From an uncultured Ruminococcus sp. (GTDB lineage: Bacteria > Bacillota > Clostridia > Oscillospirales > Ruminococcaceae), in the NCBI GenBank assembly GCA_946413815.1, contig CAMKMD010000019.1:1-58354 (forward strand): DNA of 58,354 nucleotides, written 5' to 3'. Of this stretch, positions 1 to 9,048 are shown piece after piece (the stretch's first letter is position 1; the number at the start of each line of letters is the position of its first letter). The position numbers and the translations under genes are program-made. The notes beneath the pieces are model-generated. The model did no database searches and was not told the origin of the DNA. It worked only from the letters and a program-made list of their open reading frames with translations.

Positions 1-857
1 TTTCGACATAGGCTGCTCTGCTTTTCATATCTTTAAAATATCGAATTTGATTCTGCTTATCGTGTGGGGTTACTTAATGGCTGTTTGACATTGTAGTATA
101 TTATACATCATTGGACAGCGGGAGGGAAGACGCGGAATATTTTACTCTTACTTCGTTACAGACGAAAATATCTTGTATCGACAACAATATGACCAAGTAG
201 ATGATTTATTACGACGATATCAGCTGTAAGCTGAAACGAGAGAGAGAAACGAAATACGGAAGAACTGTATATGCCGGAGCGTGAGATACGCCTGCACGTT
301 ATTTCAGATCCAGTATGCCGCTGTTTGCGAGCCACCCTGCCGGACACGAGAGCCACCTCGATAATCTGAATAACGGAGTGAGTTTTTATGCCGCAAAAGC
401 CGCTTGACAGTGAGCACGAGTGATGTAGGCTGGTGGCCAGGCAGCAGCCCTCGTGACTGCCGGACTACCGCGCTCATAGAGGCTTGCTGTCAAGTGGACT
501 GTGGAATAAATGCGAACGGACGCAGCGTGAAATGGTCTCGTTTCACATATGGTTCTTTACTACGTGAAAGTGGCTCTTGGAGTCCATGCAGATGGCTCTG
601 AGGTGACGGTGTATACAAGAACTTCTTTTACTTGCAAAAGGAGTTGAAACAATGGATACAAGCGTTTTTATCGACGTTTTCGGCTGGGTGAAAACCTCAT
701 ATAATTACGATGTGGAAGTCGTCACCTGCTGAATATAGGAAACAGGTATAAACTCGATCGGCATTCCTATGAAGTTTGATGTGTTGCTGAAAGATGTAAA
801 CACGTATGATTATGATGCACTTTCCGTGCCTAGCCGATTTGGATTTCGGCCTTTATC
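1..857. other. Gene-poor decayed DNA at the window edge
   Basis: I see no intact gene here. Short open frames exist on both strands but none has both a good ribosome site and recognisable protein content. One candidate relic starts at ATG 652 behind AAAGGAG (starting MDTSVFIDVFGW); it meets two in-frame stops (TGA 730-732, TAG 736-738) and then stays open in the same frame until it runs into the 3' end of the opposite-strand gene at 858. This looks like a broken coding sequence of unknown family. The stretch fits the eroded interior or edge of the mobile element that continues to about 10.3 kb. Confidence 0.4.
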
Positions 858-3800
858 TTATTGTTCAGAAAGAAACTTGTGTTCCCTTATATTTTCTTCA
901 CCTTCTTCGTGGTAAGTATCAGCAATGGATCTTAACGTTGATGCGAAGCGAATCATACCACAAGCATCTGCTGCTTGTGCTTTACTTCTGTATTCCCTCT
1001 CGATGGAAAACTCGGTCTTGCCAGTCGGATCAACCGAATAAACACCTCGAGAATTAAATGATTCAGTATAATATCCGGATAATGCATGTCCACTTTTGTC
1101 ATTTTGAAGATATTTTGCTACCGTTTTATTTATGAAAAAGCCATCCTCGTCAGCTGGAGCATAAAAGCAAGCTTTTCCAAAATAACTTAATGCAACATCA
1201 TCAATTTCATATTTTTCACTTTCTTCAACCACAACATCCATCCATTGTTTCAAAACATCCGCATGAAAAGCGCCATTGATATCTATTCCTGGAGTTTGTT
1301 TCCAACTGAACATTAATGAAAAACACTGTTGTTTCATTATAGACTTCTCTTCTTCTGTTCCTTCCAAACTATCATCTTTTCCGCACATCATTCTCAAAAC
1401 ATCAATATAAAAATGTGGATTTGAAGATAGTTCGTTCCAGATATAAACAGGAGGAAATCCTTCGGACGAACGAAGAAGTGCAATATACTTCCGCTCAATA
1501 GATATCATTGCACCTTTATCAATCTTTAGTTCCTGTAGCCATTTGATTATATTCTGAATATAAAAGATATTATGGCTGTTTTCATCTGCCACTTGGGCAT
1601 TAAGTTGTAACGTATCAATTATTAAACTAATTTCAATTTCTTCTCTTCTATTTTCAATATAGAAATAGATGATGGAAATACTCTTATCAGTCCTATGAAC
1701 ATAATTTAGTGCTCGGATTGCTTTCTCAGCAATCTGTATACTATTGTCAGCAAATCCCCAAACTTCGGTTGTTTTCCAAAAAAGGTTCTGAGCATTTCCT
1801 TCAAGCTTCAGAATATATTGAACGCTCTCGTCGGTTAATGCTAGTTTAGAGATGATCTGTGCCTTAATCGTATCCGAAAAAGACTCTATTATGTATTTGG
1901 CTCGATCAAAGTCAATTCCACTAATAATTCCATTTAAGAACTGATCTTCATTTATGCTGTTACTATGCGAGATAACATATTTAATATCATCATCGCTTAT
2001 AAATACAGCAGTACATATTCCCAAGAGTACTTTGTTTTCAATTTCATCGGATAAAGATAAAAGTCCTATTATTCCTTCTGCAATATACTTCTGTTCAGCT
2101 AATTCAGTTTGCTGTTTTTTTAGGTACTGTTCCTTTTCAAAAAAGGATCCTGTTCCATCAATTAAGGAGTACTGGTCTTTTCTAAACATTCTAAGTAAAA
2201 ATGCATGCTCACAATTAGGCAAGAGGGCTATAGCGAATTCATCAACCTGACGTAGTCTTTCTTCCGATAAAGACCATTTTGCATCACAGTATTTTCGATG
2301 ACGATGCGTAAAATCCTTCACACAATTCCATAGTAATTCTGTCTGCTGAATTGTAAGAATCTGAGCTTGTTTGCTGATAGAATCCAGTATTTTACTTTGT
2401 ATGTCTTTAGGAACATCATCAATAACCTGAATCATGTCACACATTCTATACACATTAGAACCAATCATATCTATTGCTATATTGATATATCCGACAGAGG
2501 CCTCAATATAGTCTTTCATACTAACCTTTTCAGGAAAGTCTTTTACTTTAAGATAATTAGGCTTTGTTATTGGACTACCGGTGGTTGTAGCATTAGGCAT
2601 CAATTTCATCAATGCTTTCCATGTTAATTCTGGGTTTTCTTCAGCTAAACCAATAAATACACCAACTCTAACATCTAATGAAGCGTGTGTTTGAGGATAC
2701 CAAGGTAATACGATTCCAACTAAGGAGTCTAAAAAGGATTCTCTAATTTGTGCTAATTGCAGTAAAGCAGTCATTGCATTTGAGAAATAGCGCTCATGCA
2801 TGGCAAGATTTGCAATTACCCAAGATAATTGATAGCCATATTCTGTAGCACCTACCAATGACTCCTTTTCTTGCAAAAACTGTAAAAATGCGTTGTCGCC
2901 TTTATTGGTCAATTTAATAATTTCACTCAGAAAAACATCGGGGCATGCTTCTCCAAGATATTGAAAATATTCAGCAGTAGAGGCAAAAACTTTCCAGTTC
3001 GTCGTTGAAAAATAGTCTCGTTCAAACTTATAAATAAGATTTCTTATCTTGTTTTTTGAGCAATTCACAAATGAATCTATATTATTTCCAAGTATTGCTA
3101 AGGTTTCCGCAACGCCCTTACATAGAGATTTTGATAATTCATAAACCGAATTCTTTCTTGTTATCGTGGCAGCATATCGCTTATCGGTTGGGTAATCATA
3201 TTTTGAGTCAATAACAGAAAAGCTTCTTTTTAATATGTCAAAGAAGATCTCAATATGCGTATCAAAAACTTTATTAGCTTGCTTTATAAGGAACTCTGAA
3301 TGATTGGTCATCCTCCAAACGCCATTAGAATACGATATAACTCCGTGTGAGTTCAAATACAGCTTTCGTATTTCGTCCGTAAATTTAGAGGAATGTTCGC
3401 CAAAGATATTGTCCGCTTCTTGTAAATCGGCAACTGATTTTTCATTCCATGACCCAAGCAATGCAGCTATTACAAACACATTGTTATTATTTTGCTCGAC
3501 TAATCCCTGTTGTATTTGAGTTATAGGCTGAATCTTTTTTTCAAGCAGATGACGTCTACCGACTTCTGTCAAAATATCATTTCTGCTACCAACTCGTGTA
3601 AACGCTTGTCCTTTGGCTGTGATGTTTTTTTCTGATGCTCTATCCTCTTTACTACTAATAAGTGTTTTCGACACTTCATAAACCCATTCGGTGTTATTGT
3701 TGGAAATATAAATGAATCCAAATAGCTTGTTATTAAATTCAACAGTTCCTGTTCTTACATCTGGTCTTGGGACAATATGATCAATGATATTTTGCCATTC

Positions 3801-4037
3801 GTTATCATCTTCCCACTGTTCTGGTTCAATACCAACTAGATGGTGAGAATCTGAGACGCCAACAATAATGAATTTCTCTTTGCCTATTGCAGCCTCGCTG
3901 TTGAGCATAGCTATAACATCTCGCAGAAAAGAATGCTTTTGCGTTGGCTTATAAGGGGATACTTTATAGTCAATATAGGGGCATTCTGATGGTAATCTGC
4001 TTAGGATTTCTCGCACTTCATCATCTACAAATATCAT
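858..4037 (-). CDS. Large AlbA_2/Schlafen-like protein, possible defence gene
   Basis: This 1059-residue protein has an N-terminal region (about 10-130) that resembles the AlbA_2 (Schlafen-type) putative nucleic-acid-binding domain: an xDxK segment (IDYK, 22-25), a helix with AMLNSEAA, then a strand-turn FIIVGVSDS and a VGI strand. The remaining ~900 residues are mostly helical and I do not recognise them; a repeat-type helical scaffold is possible. The start is ATG 4037, 7 nt after a GGAGG site, in preference to an upstream in-frame ATG at 4073. It lies alone in a mobile, gene-poor region. Large proteins with an N-terminal AlbA_2 domain and long helical tails occur in phage-defence islands, so a defence role is plausible, but that is inference from architecture and location. 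No helicase or nuclease motif was seen. Confidence 0.75.
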   Translation of the reverse strand: MIFVDDEVREILSRLPSECPYIDYKVSPYKPTQKHSFLRDVIAMLNSEAAIGKEKFIIVGVSDSHHLVGIEPEQWEDDNEWQNIIDHIVPRPDVRTGTVEFNNKLFGFIYISNNNTEWVYEVSKTLISSKEDRASEKNITAKGQAFTRVGSRNDILTEVGRRHLLEKKIQPITQIQQGLVEQNNNNVFVIAALLGSWNEKSVADLQEADNIFGEHSSKFTDEIRKLYLNSHGVISYSNGVWRMTNHSEFLIKQANKVFDTHIEIFFDILKRSFSVIDSKYDYPTDKRYAATITRKNSVYELSKSLCKGVAETLAILGNNIDSFVNCSKNKIRNLIYKFERDYFSTTNWKVFASTAEYFQYLGEACPDVFLSEIIKLTNKGDNAFLQFLQEKESLVGATEYGYQLSWVIANLAMHERYFSNAMTALLQLAQIRESFLDSLVGIVLPWYPQTHASLDVRVGVFIGLAEENPELTWKALMKLMPNATTTGSPITKPNYLKVKDFPEKVSMKDYIEASVGYINIAIDMIGSNVYRMCDMIQVIDDVPKDIQSKILDSISKQAQILTIQQTELLWNCVKDFTHRHRKYCDAKWSLSEERLRQVDEFAIALLPNCEHAFLLRMFRKDQYSLIDGTGSFFEKEQYLKKQQTELAEQKYIAEGIIGLLSLSDEIENKVLLGICTAVFISDDDIKYVISHSNSINEDQFLNGIISGIDFDRAKYIIESFSDTIKAQIISKLALTDESVQYILKLEGNAQNLFWKTTEVWGFADNSIQIAEKAIRALNYVHRTDKSISIIYFYIENRREEIEISLIIDTLQLNAQVADENSHNIFYIQNIIKWLQELKIDKGAMISIERKYIALLRSSEGFPPVYIWNELSSNPHFYIDVLRMMCGKDDSLEGTEEEKSIMKQQCFSLMFSWKQTPGIDINGAFHADVLKQWMDVVVEESEKYEIDDVALSYFGKACFYAPADEDGFFINKTVAKYLQNDKSGHALSGYYTESFNSRGVYSVDPTGKTEFSIEREYRSKAQAADACGMIRFASTLRSIADTYHEEGEENIREHKFLSEQ

Positions 4038-4583
4038 TTTAATTCCTCCAACAATCAGCGACAATGGCTTCATAATATGGTCAATTCTCTTTCACTCGAT
4101 ACAGAACCTTTTTAAGTTTTTTCTATTCTTAAATATCTTTTTATATATTCTTCTGACACGAAACAAAATGAATCTTCTCTCCCGGCATGCTTTCTAGTAC
4201 CCTTTACAGTTTCTAAATAATTATGATCTGAATGGCCATGATAAGATCTACCGTGATAGTCTGAGTAAAGTTAGTCAATCACGTTTAGAAAAGCTGATAG
4301 CAAGATATAGATGTCCTGTTAGACCTGACCGAAACGCTCCTAGAAAAATTCGTTGCCATTCTTCTTTCAGTTTCAATTACAGGTTATCATAATTCTTAAA
4401 GTATGTCAATATCTATTTTTGAGCAGATTTTTGATCTGTCTTTTCGTCGTACATTAATTCATATTATACAGCATCAGGAGAATGAGGCTTCCCCATCATA
4501 CTCCTGAATTTTCTTTCCTTTTTCGGTTAGCTCAATGACATTAAGAATTAGCGTAGCTTTTATGTTTTAATAGTAAATAATAG
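4038..4583. other. AT-rich intergenic stretch
   Basis: I see no supported gene between the AlbA_2-like gene and the ArdC remnant. It contains an imperfect hairpin at about 4469-4507 (TCAGGAG ... CTCCTGA) followed by a T-rich tail, which could be a relic terminator. Confidence 0.4.
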
Positions 4584-4615
4584 GCTGACTTTGATATATT
4601 CAAAGTCAGCTTTTT
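4584..4615 (+). terminator. Strong intrinsic terminator
   Basis: A perfect 10-bp stem GCTGACTTTG / CAAAGTCAGC with a 7-nt loop is followed by TTTTT. No intact plus-strand gene lies upstream, so it probably terminated a gene that has since been lost. Confidence 0.75.
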
Positions 4616-4654
4616 ACATATACATCCTATTTTAAGGAGGTCGATAATACGGCA

Positions 4655-4846
4655 TGGAAGAAAAAGCTCACGCCGCAGCAGAAAGCTGAATATAAGGCTG
4701 AGAAGCGTGAGGAAATGCAGAACCTATTTCAAAAAATCGATGACGGCGTTAAGGCTGTTTTCGAGTCTGACAGCTACAAGGAATGCTTGCGGTATATGAG
4801 TAAGTTCACGAACTATTCCGCAGGCAACTGTATCAAGTACATCTGA
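4655..4846 (+). pseudogene. ArdC-type antirestriction protein N-terminal remnant
   Basis: An open frame of 63 codons encodes a segment (KLTPQQKAEYKAEKREE, then MQNLFQKIDDGV, then LRYMSKFTNYSAGN) that closely resembles the start of the ArdC/DUF1738 N-terminal ssDNA-binding domain found in conjugative elements. The frame stops at TGA 4844-4846, right where the family normally continues (after the NxxLI position), and downstream codons in frame no longer resemble it. A GGAGG site (4636-4640) is present but no in-frame start codon follows; the nearby ATG at 4654 is out of frame. It is a truncated, probably start-less relic, and supports a plasmid or ICE origin for this region. Family assignment is by recognition only. 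Confidence 0.6.
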
Positions 4847-5458
4847 GAATACATAACCTCCCAACAAGAGATGAGGTGTACTCCAAAAATCTTTCCTCAA
4901 CAGATATGTAAGCACAAGCGCAATTGGCAGATATAAACAGAAACAGTATTGTTGAGTCCTTCGATATAGTACCAACGATAAAAATCATAGCAAGCGAGTA
5001 ATGACTTCTTTAATTATCAAAAGCCTCTCAGTTTACAACAGAACCGGAGTCGATTTTTATACGTGTTCAGCTTTCGTTAGCCGTGGAGGTGTAACAGCTA
5101 TCTTCATTTGTATGATAGTTGCTACACCAATCAAAGCTGGAAAATAATCACAATTCATCCCTGATATCGGTTCTGTAAAATTGTGCGCTACTCAAAACTT
5201 TTATTAATTATTGGTGAGAATACCTTTTTCAATGGGCTATATTACAAGGGAGAAACTCACACACTGATCAGAAGAAACGATATCTGTATCTTTGTGTCGT
5301 TAAGAAAAGATATGCGATTTAACATTGAAACAGGTATTGCTGTACCCTGATGTACAACTGGTGTAGAAGCTGATTTTCCCTTTTAAACTAAGTATTGGTT
5401 CGGTCAGGAGGTGATATAGTGAATTCAGAGCTCAGAATGAAAGAAAGGAGGAAGTATT
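4847..5458. other. Gene-poor stretch ahead of the RepA-like gene
   Basis: I see no supported coding sequence. The only notable element is the AAAGGAGG ribosome site at its right end, which serves the ATPase gene at 5459. Short open frames here lack ribosome sites or recognisable content. Confidence 0.4.
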
Positions 5459-6511
5459 ATGGAAAACACTCTTCAAACAAAAACAGCAGAAGAAATATTA
5501 GCAACAGTATTCAAGCCGACAGAGTATATAATAGACGGACTGCTTGCACAGGGACTGTACATACTCTCGGGTGCTCAGAAAATCGGTAAGTCATGGCTGG
5601 CACTGGATATGTGTCTTAGTATCGCTACCGGCTGTGAAGTGATCAAGCGCAGTACTATACAGGGAACCGCACTTTACCTATGCCTTGAAGATAACTTTAC
5701 AAGAGTGCAGGACAGACTGTTCAGGATGTCAGCAGAACCTACCGAACACCTTCACTTTGCTGTGACATCAGACAGGATCGGTGATGGATTGGAAGAACAG
5801 ATCGAGAATTTCTATAATTCGCATACTGATCTGAAACTTGTTATGATAGATGTTATGCAGCTTGTGCGAAGTGATGTGGAATCAAGTTATGGTACTGACT
5901 ACAGGGATATGACTGCTCTTAAACAGCTTGCATATCGGCTCAGAATATCGATAGTACTGATTCATCATAATCGCAAGCACGCAGACAGCGATCCGTTTAA
6001 TATGGTATCAGGAAGTTCGGGACTGACAGGATGTGCTGACGGAAGCTTTGTTCTTGTTGAAAAAAAGCGTGGCTCACGAAACGGTACTTTATACTGTGTC
6101 GGGCGTGATATTGAAAACACAGCTATAAAAATCCACTTTGATACTGATGTCATGCGATGGATAGTTGAGGATGAACCACCGCCGCCCAAAAGTCGTGATG
6201 ACCTTCTTCTCTCTGCTGTTTACGCTTTCATAACTGTTCGTCTGCACTTTGAGGGAACACCAACTGAACTGACAAATACACTCAACCAAACTACCGGCGA
6301 AGAATTCTTCCCGAACAGAGTTACACGTGGTTTGGTACAAAACGGATATGAACTGAAGCGCTTCGGGATAGAATTTGAATACCGGCGCACCCACTCAGGC
6401 AGAAGGATATTTCTTGATTATGCCGTTGAGCGTGACAGTAGCGTCAGTAGAAATAACAACACTTCTACTGTCACACCAAAGCTGCTTAAAAGCTCAGAAA
6501 CATCTATATAG
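5459..6511 (+). CDS. RepA-like AAA ATPase (replicative helicase type)
   Basis: This 350-residue RecA-fold ATPase resembles the RepA/AAA_25 family, which supplies hexameric helicase activity for replication of plasmids and mobilizable elements. Walker A is GAQKIGKS (38-45), the Walker B strand is LVMID (127-131), and a sensor-like LIHHNRK (167-173) precedes a typical SGSSGLTG...D segment. The C-terminal third looks like a winged-helix domain. The start ATG sits behind an AAAGGAGG site. A cluster of seven GTCAGTA/GACAGTA motifs overlaps the gene's 3' end (6432-6581) and could be its own binding site. A small ORF and a serine recombinase follow, a common arrangement in clostridial mobilizable elements. 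No primase motif or relaxase was recognised nearby. Confidence 0.85.
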   Translation: MENTLQTKTAEEILATVFKPTEYIIDGLLAQGLYILSGAQKIGKSWLALDMCLSIATGCEVIKRSTIQGTALYLCLEDNFTRVQDRLFRMSAEPTEHLHFAVTSDRIGDGLEEQIENFYNSHTDLKLVMIDVMQLVRSDVESSYGTDYRDMTALKQLAYRLRISIVLIHHNRKHADSDPFNMVSGSSGLTGCADGSFVLVEKKRGSRNGTLYCVGRDIENTAIKIHFDTDVMRWIVEDEPPPPKSRDDLLLSAVYAFITVRLHFEGTPTELTNTLNQTTGEEFFPNRVTRGLVQNGYELKRFGIEFEYRRTHSGRRIFLDYAVERDSSVSRNNNTSTVTPKLLKSSETSI

Positions 6512-6581
6512 GTTCATCTGAGAAGTGCGTCAGTAGAAAACAATGTCAGTAAAGTTACTGTCACGCTGATGTTTACTGACA
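6432..6581. repeat. Iteron-like cluster of GTCAGTA/GACAGTA motifs
   Basis: Seven copies of a short core occur in 150 bp in both orientations: GTGACAGTAG (6432-6441), GCGTCAGTAGAAA (6441-6453), TTCTACTGTCAC (6463-6474), GCGTCAGTAGAAAA (6527-6540), TGTCAGTAAA (6544-6553), GTTACTGTCAC (6554-6564) and TTTACTGACA (6572-6581). Inverted pairs form possible hairpins. The first three lie inside the ATPase reading frame and the rest just after its stop. Position beside a RepA-like gene suggests an origin or replication-control site. Confidence 0.5.
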
Positions 6582-6920
6582 CGAAAACAGTCCAACAGAC
6601 GACCGTATCTGCCCGACAGTTTTGTTGGAGCAGTTATTTTACAGACAACAACGCAGAACGCCGTACAGGGCAGATATCAAGGCATAGAAACGAAACCCGG
6701 CACAGTAGTATCTGAGAGCAAAGTGTTGCAAGATAAAGCTGCGTGGTCGCAGCGTTCACAACGGACGGCAAAGCCGACCGTATATCGACAAAAAGCAAAT
6801 ATTATATATCGGGGTCGGATTTTTCAGCAAAACAAAAATCAGGGGTCGCATTCAGGATGAGTCGCTATTATAGGCCGATATTTCGGAGTTGCGGCAAAAA
6901 GAGAAAGGTTGTGATAATAT
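6582..6920. other. Intergenic stretch between helicase and small ORF
   Basis: I see no supported gene. The sequence may hold the element's origin region, given the iteron-like motifs immediately to its left, but no relaxase gene or clear oriT hairpin could be identified. Confidence 0.35.
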
Positions 6921-7184
6921 TTGGAGTTTTTATATAACGGGTGCTTGTACTTCATGATTGATATACCATACAAAACAAATAAGGTCGCTGAAAGGATACT
7001 TTGCAGATCGGATCCTGAAGTAGTTGCATCAGAATATAATGATGTGAACATAGATGGTGTAACGTACAGAGTATGGTCAGCGTACGAGGATAAGATAGAT
7101 ATTGAACAGGCACTCGGTGAACTGATGCTCAGGAAACTTGAAACAGATACAAATGATGAAACTGAAGGTATAGCACTCGGTTAG
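6921..7184 (+). CDS. Small acidic protein of unknown function in the element
   Basis: An 87-residue frame with a central segment DVNIDGVTYRVWSAY and a charged helical tail rich in Glu and Leu. I do not recognise the family. The listed start is TTG at 6921, with a GAAAGG site 12 nt upstream, which is a poor spacing; ATG 6954 (MIDIPYKTNK...) is an alternative, giving 76 residues, but lacks a ribosome site. Small proteins of this size commonly sit between the RepA-like ATPase and the recombinase of clostridial mobilizable elements, where some are accessory transposition factors; that role is a guess here. Confidence 0.45.
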   Translation: MEFLYNGCLYFMIDIPYKTNKVAERILCRSDPEVVASEYNDVNIDGVTYRVWSAYEDKIDIEQALGELMLRKLETDTNDETEGIALG

Positions 7185-7240
7185 TGGGAATCCTACAAAT
7201 CACAGAGCGGGTTTTATCGATTCCGACAAAAATATGGAAA

Positions 7241-7311
7241 GCAGCCGGAAACGCTGGAAATACGCAGAGAAAAGTGATATAATAGTTGCGTAAGGAAGTG
7301 CGTCCGGCTGC
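7241..7311. promoter_or_regulatory. 9-bp inverted repeat bracketing the recombinase promoter
   Basis: GCAGCCGGA (7241-7249) and TCCGGCTGC (7303-7311) form a perfect inverted repeat. Between them lie the likely recombinase promoter (TGGAAA 7255-7260, 17 bp, TATAAT 7278-7283) and the transcript start. It could be an operator, a leader hairpin or an attachment-site arm. Confidence 0.45.
7255..7283 (+). promoter_or_regulatory. Promoter of the serine recombinase
   Basis: TGGAAA, a 17-bp spacer and a perfect TATAAT preceded by TG. It lies 45 bp upstream of the recombinase start. Confidence 0.6.
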
Positions 7312-7327
7312 TCGGAAAGGAGTTTAT

Positions 7328-8968
7328 ATGGATAAACAGCAGCATTACAGCGCAGCGCTCTATTGCAGGCTTTCAGTTGACGACGGAAACTATGGCGGAA
7401 GTGTCAGCATCGAAACGCAGAAAATTATGCTCGAGCAGTACTGTAAAGACCACGCAATTACAGAGTATACCTTCTACTGTGATGACGGAGCATCGGGTAC
7501 AAACTTCAACCGACCGTCGTTCCAGAAAATGTATGCAGATATCAAAAACAACAGGATTAACCTCGTCATCGTGAAAGACCTGTCACGTTTCGGAAGAAAC
7601 TACATTGAGGTAGGTGCTTACGTTGAAGAGTTCAAGGATTGCGGAGTACGTTTCATTGCGACAGATGACAATTATGACTCGCTCAATAACAGTGATGATC
7701 TGATGTTCCCGATGAAAAATGTCATAAATGAAATGTATGCCCGTGATGTATCACAGAAGACTAAGGCTGCAAAGAAAGCCAAAGCTCGTGCAGGACAGTA
7801 CATCGGTTCAAAGCCTCCGTTCGGCTACAAGCTTGATCCGAACGACAGACATCATCTTGTGATCGATGAACCTGCAGCAGAAACAGTGAGAAGAATATTC
7901 AGGTTGTTTGCTCAGGGTTATGGCTACAACAAAATGGCGAAACTGTTCCGTGAAGAAAAAGTTCTGACGCCGATAGCCTACTTCAATCTTCATAATCCCG
8001 ATTACTTCAAGTCGGATTACTGGCGAAAGGAGTTCGACTGGCACGTAACATCGATTCGTGTAATACTTGAAAACGAAGTTTATCTTGGCAAGCTCGTCTA
8101 TGGCAAGCAGCGTATCAAGTCAATGAAAAGCAAACAAAAAACCAAAAACCCCCGTGAGGACTGGATAGTCGTTGAGAACTGTCATGAAGCGATAATTTCA
8201 CAGGAACTGTGGGATGCGGTGCATAGGATAATGAAAGCAAAGCATCGACCTGCCGGTTCAGGTGAGGTACAGATGTTTGCTGGGCTGCTATACTGTGCAG
8301 ACTGCGGTCATGCGCTCACCTACTCGCAGAAAAAAAGAAGCGATGGCACATATCACGGAACTTATTCCTGCTGGATGTACAAAACACACGGCAAGGAATA
8401 CTGTTCTTCGCATTACATCACCTACGATGTTCTGTATACGCTCGTACTGGCGGATATACAGCGACTTCTGTCAGAATACCATAAAAACACCAATAGCTTT
8501 CAAAAATTTCTTGACAGCAGATACAATGACGAATCGGAACGCAAGGCTGAGGAACTGAAAAAAGAATACGAAATCAAACAGAAACGCCTTGAAGAACTCG
8601 ATATTATAATTAGTCGTCTTTATGAAGACAGTGTTCTCGGCAAAATACCTGATAGCAGATACGAAACAATGTCCACAGCGTATGAGAACGAACAGGAAAG
8701 CCTTCGTCAAGTGCTGCCCGAGCTAAGGATGCGAATGGAAGAAGCAAAGGCAAATGCATCATCAGCAGATAAGTTCATCAATGTTATCCGCAGATATACG
8801 GTTGTGAAGGAGCTTGATGCTGCAATACTCAATGAGCTTATTGACAAGATAGTTGTTCATCATAAAGAGAAAGGTGATGACGGACATATCTATCAGCAGA
8901 TTGAGATATTCTATCGATTTATAGGCAAACTCCGAAGCAGAGCCTGTAACCCTGAACTTGCAGCGTAA
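7328..8968 (+). CDS. Large serine recombinase (site-specific integrase)
   Basis: This 546-residue protein is a large serine recombinase that would integrate and excise the element. The N-terminal resolvase domain (about 9-150) carries the catalytic Ser16 in YCRLS, and DLSRFGRN with its conserved Arg. A recombinase domain follows (about 170-290), then a zinc ribbon with CADC (near 320) and later Cys residues, then a coiled coil (about 400-480) typical of the family. The start is ATG 7328, 6 nt after AAAGGAG; an upstream in-frame start at 7286 would add 14 residues but lacks a site. Length and domain order match intact Tn916-like/TnpX-type enzymes, so it may still be active. A single gene (HipA-like) separates it from the tRNA remnant that probably marks the element end. 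Confidence 0.93.
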   Translation: MDKQQHYSAALYCRLSVDDGNYGGSVSIETQKIMLEQYCKDHAITEYTFYCDDGASGTNFNRPSFQKMYADIKNNRINLVIVKDLSRFGRNYIEVGAYVEEFKDCGVRFIATDDNYDSLNNSDDLMFPMKNVINEMYARDVSQKTKAAKKAKARAGQYIGSKPPFGYKLDPNDRHHLVIDEPAAETVRRIFRLFAQGYGYNKMAKLFREEKVLTPIAYFNLHNPDYFKSDYWRKEFDWHVTSIRVILENEVYLGKLVYGKQRIKSMKSKQKTKNPREDWIVVENCHEAIISQELWDAVHRIMKAKHRPAGSGEVQMFAGLLYCADCGHALTYSQKKRSDGTYHGTYSCWMYKTHGKEYCSSHYITYDVLYTLVLADIQRLLSEYHKNTNSFQKFLDSRYNDESERKAEELKKEYEIKQKRLEELDIIISRLYEDSVLGKIPDSRYETMSTAYENEQESLRQVLPELRMRMEEAKANASSADKFINVIRRYTVVKELDAAILNELIDKIVVHHKEKGDDGHIYQQIEIFYRFIGKLRSRACNPELAA

Positions 8969-8989
8969 TATACAATTGTACTATGTGTC

Positions 8990-9018
8990 TTGATATTTCG
9001 CAAGATGTATGATATAAT
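8990..9018 (+). promoter_or_regulatory. Promoter of the HipA-like kinase gene
   Basis: TTGATA, a 17-bp spacer and TATAAT with a TG one base upstream. A short CTTG...CAAG inverted repeat (about 8989-9004) overlaps the -35 and could bind a regulator. Confidence 0.65.
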
Positions 9019-9048
9019 ATCTATAACACTACGAAGGGAGGCGGTAAT

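Noticed and set aside
404..601. A 65-codon ORF near the left edge
   Set aside because: No ribosome site at the start and no recognisable protein; likely chance in decayed DNA.
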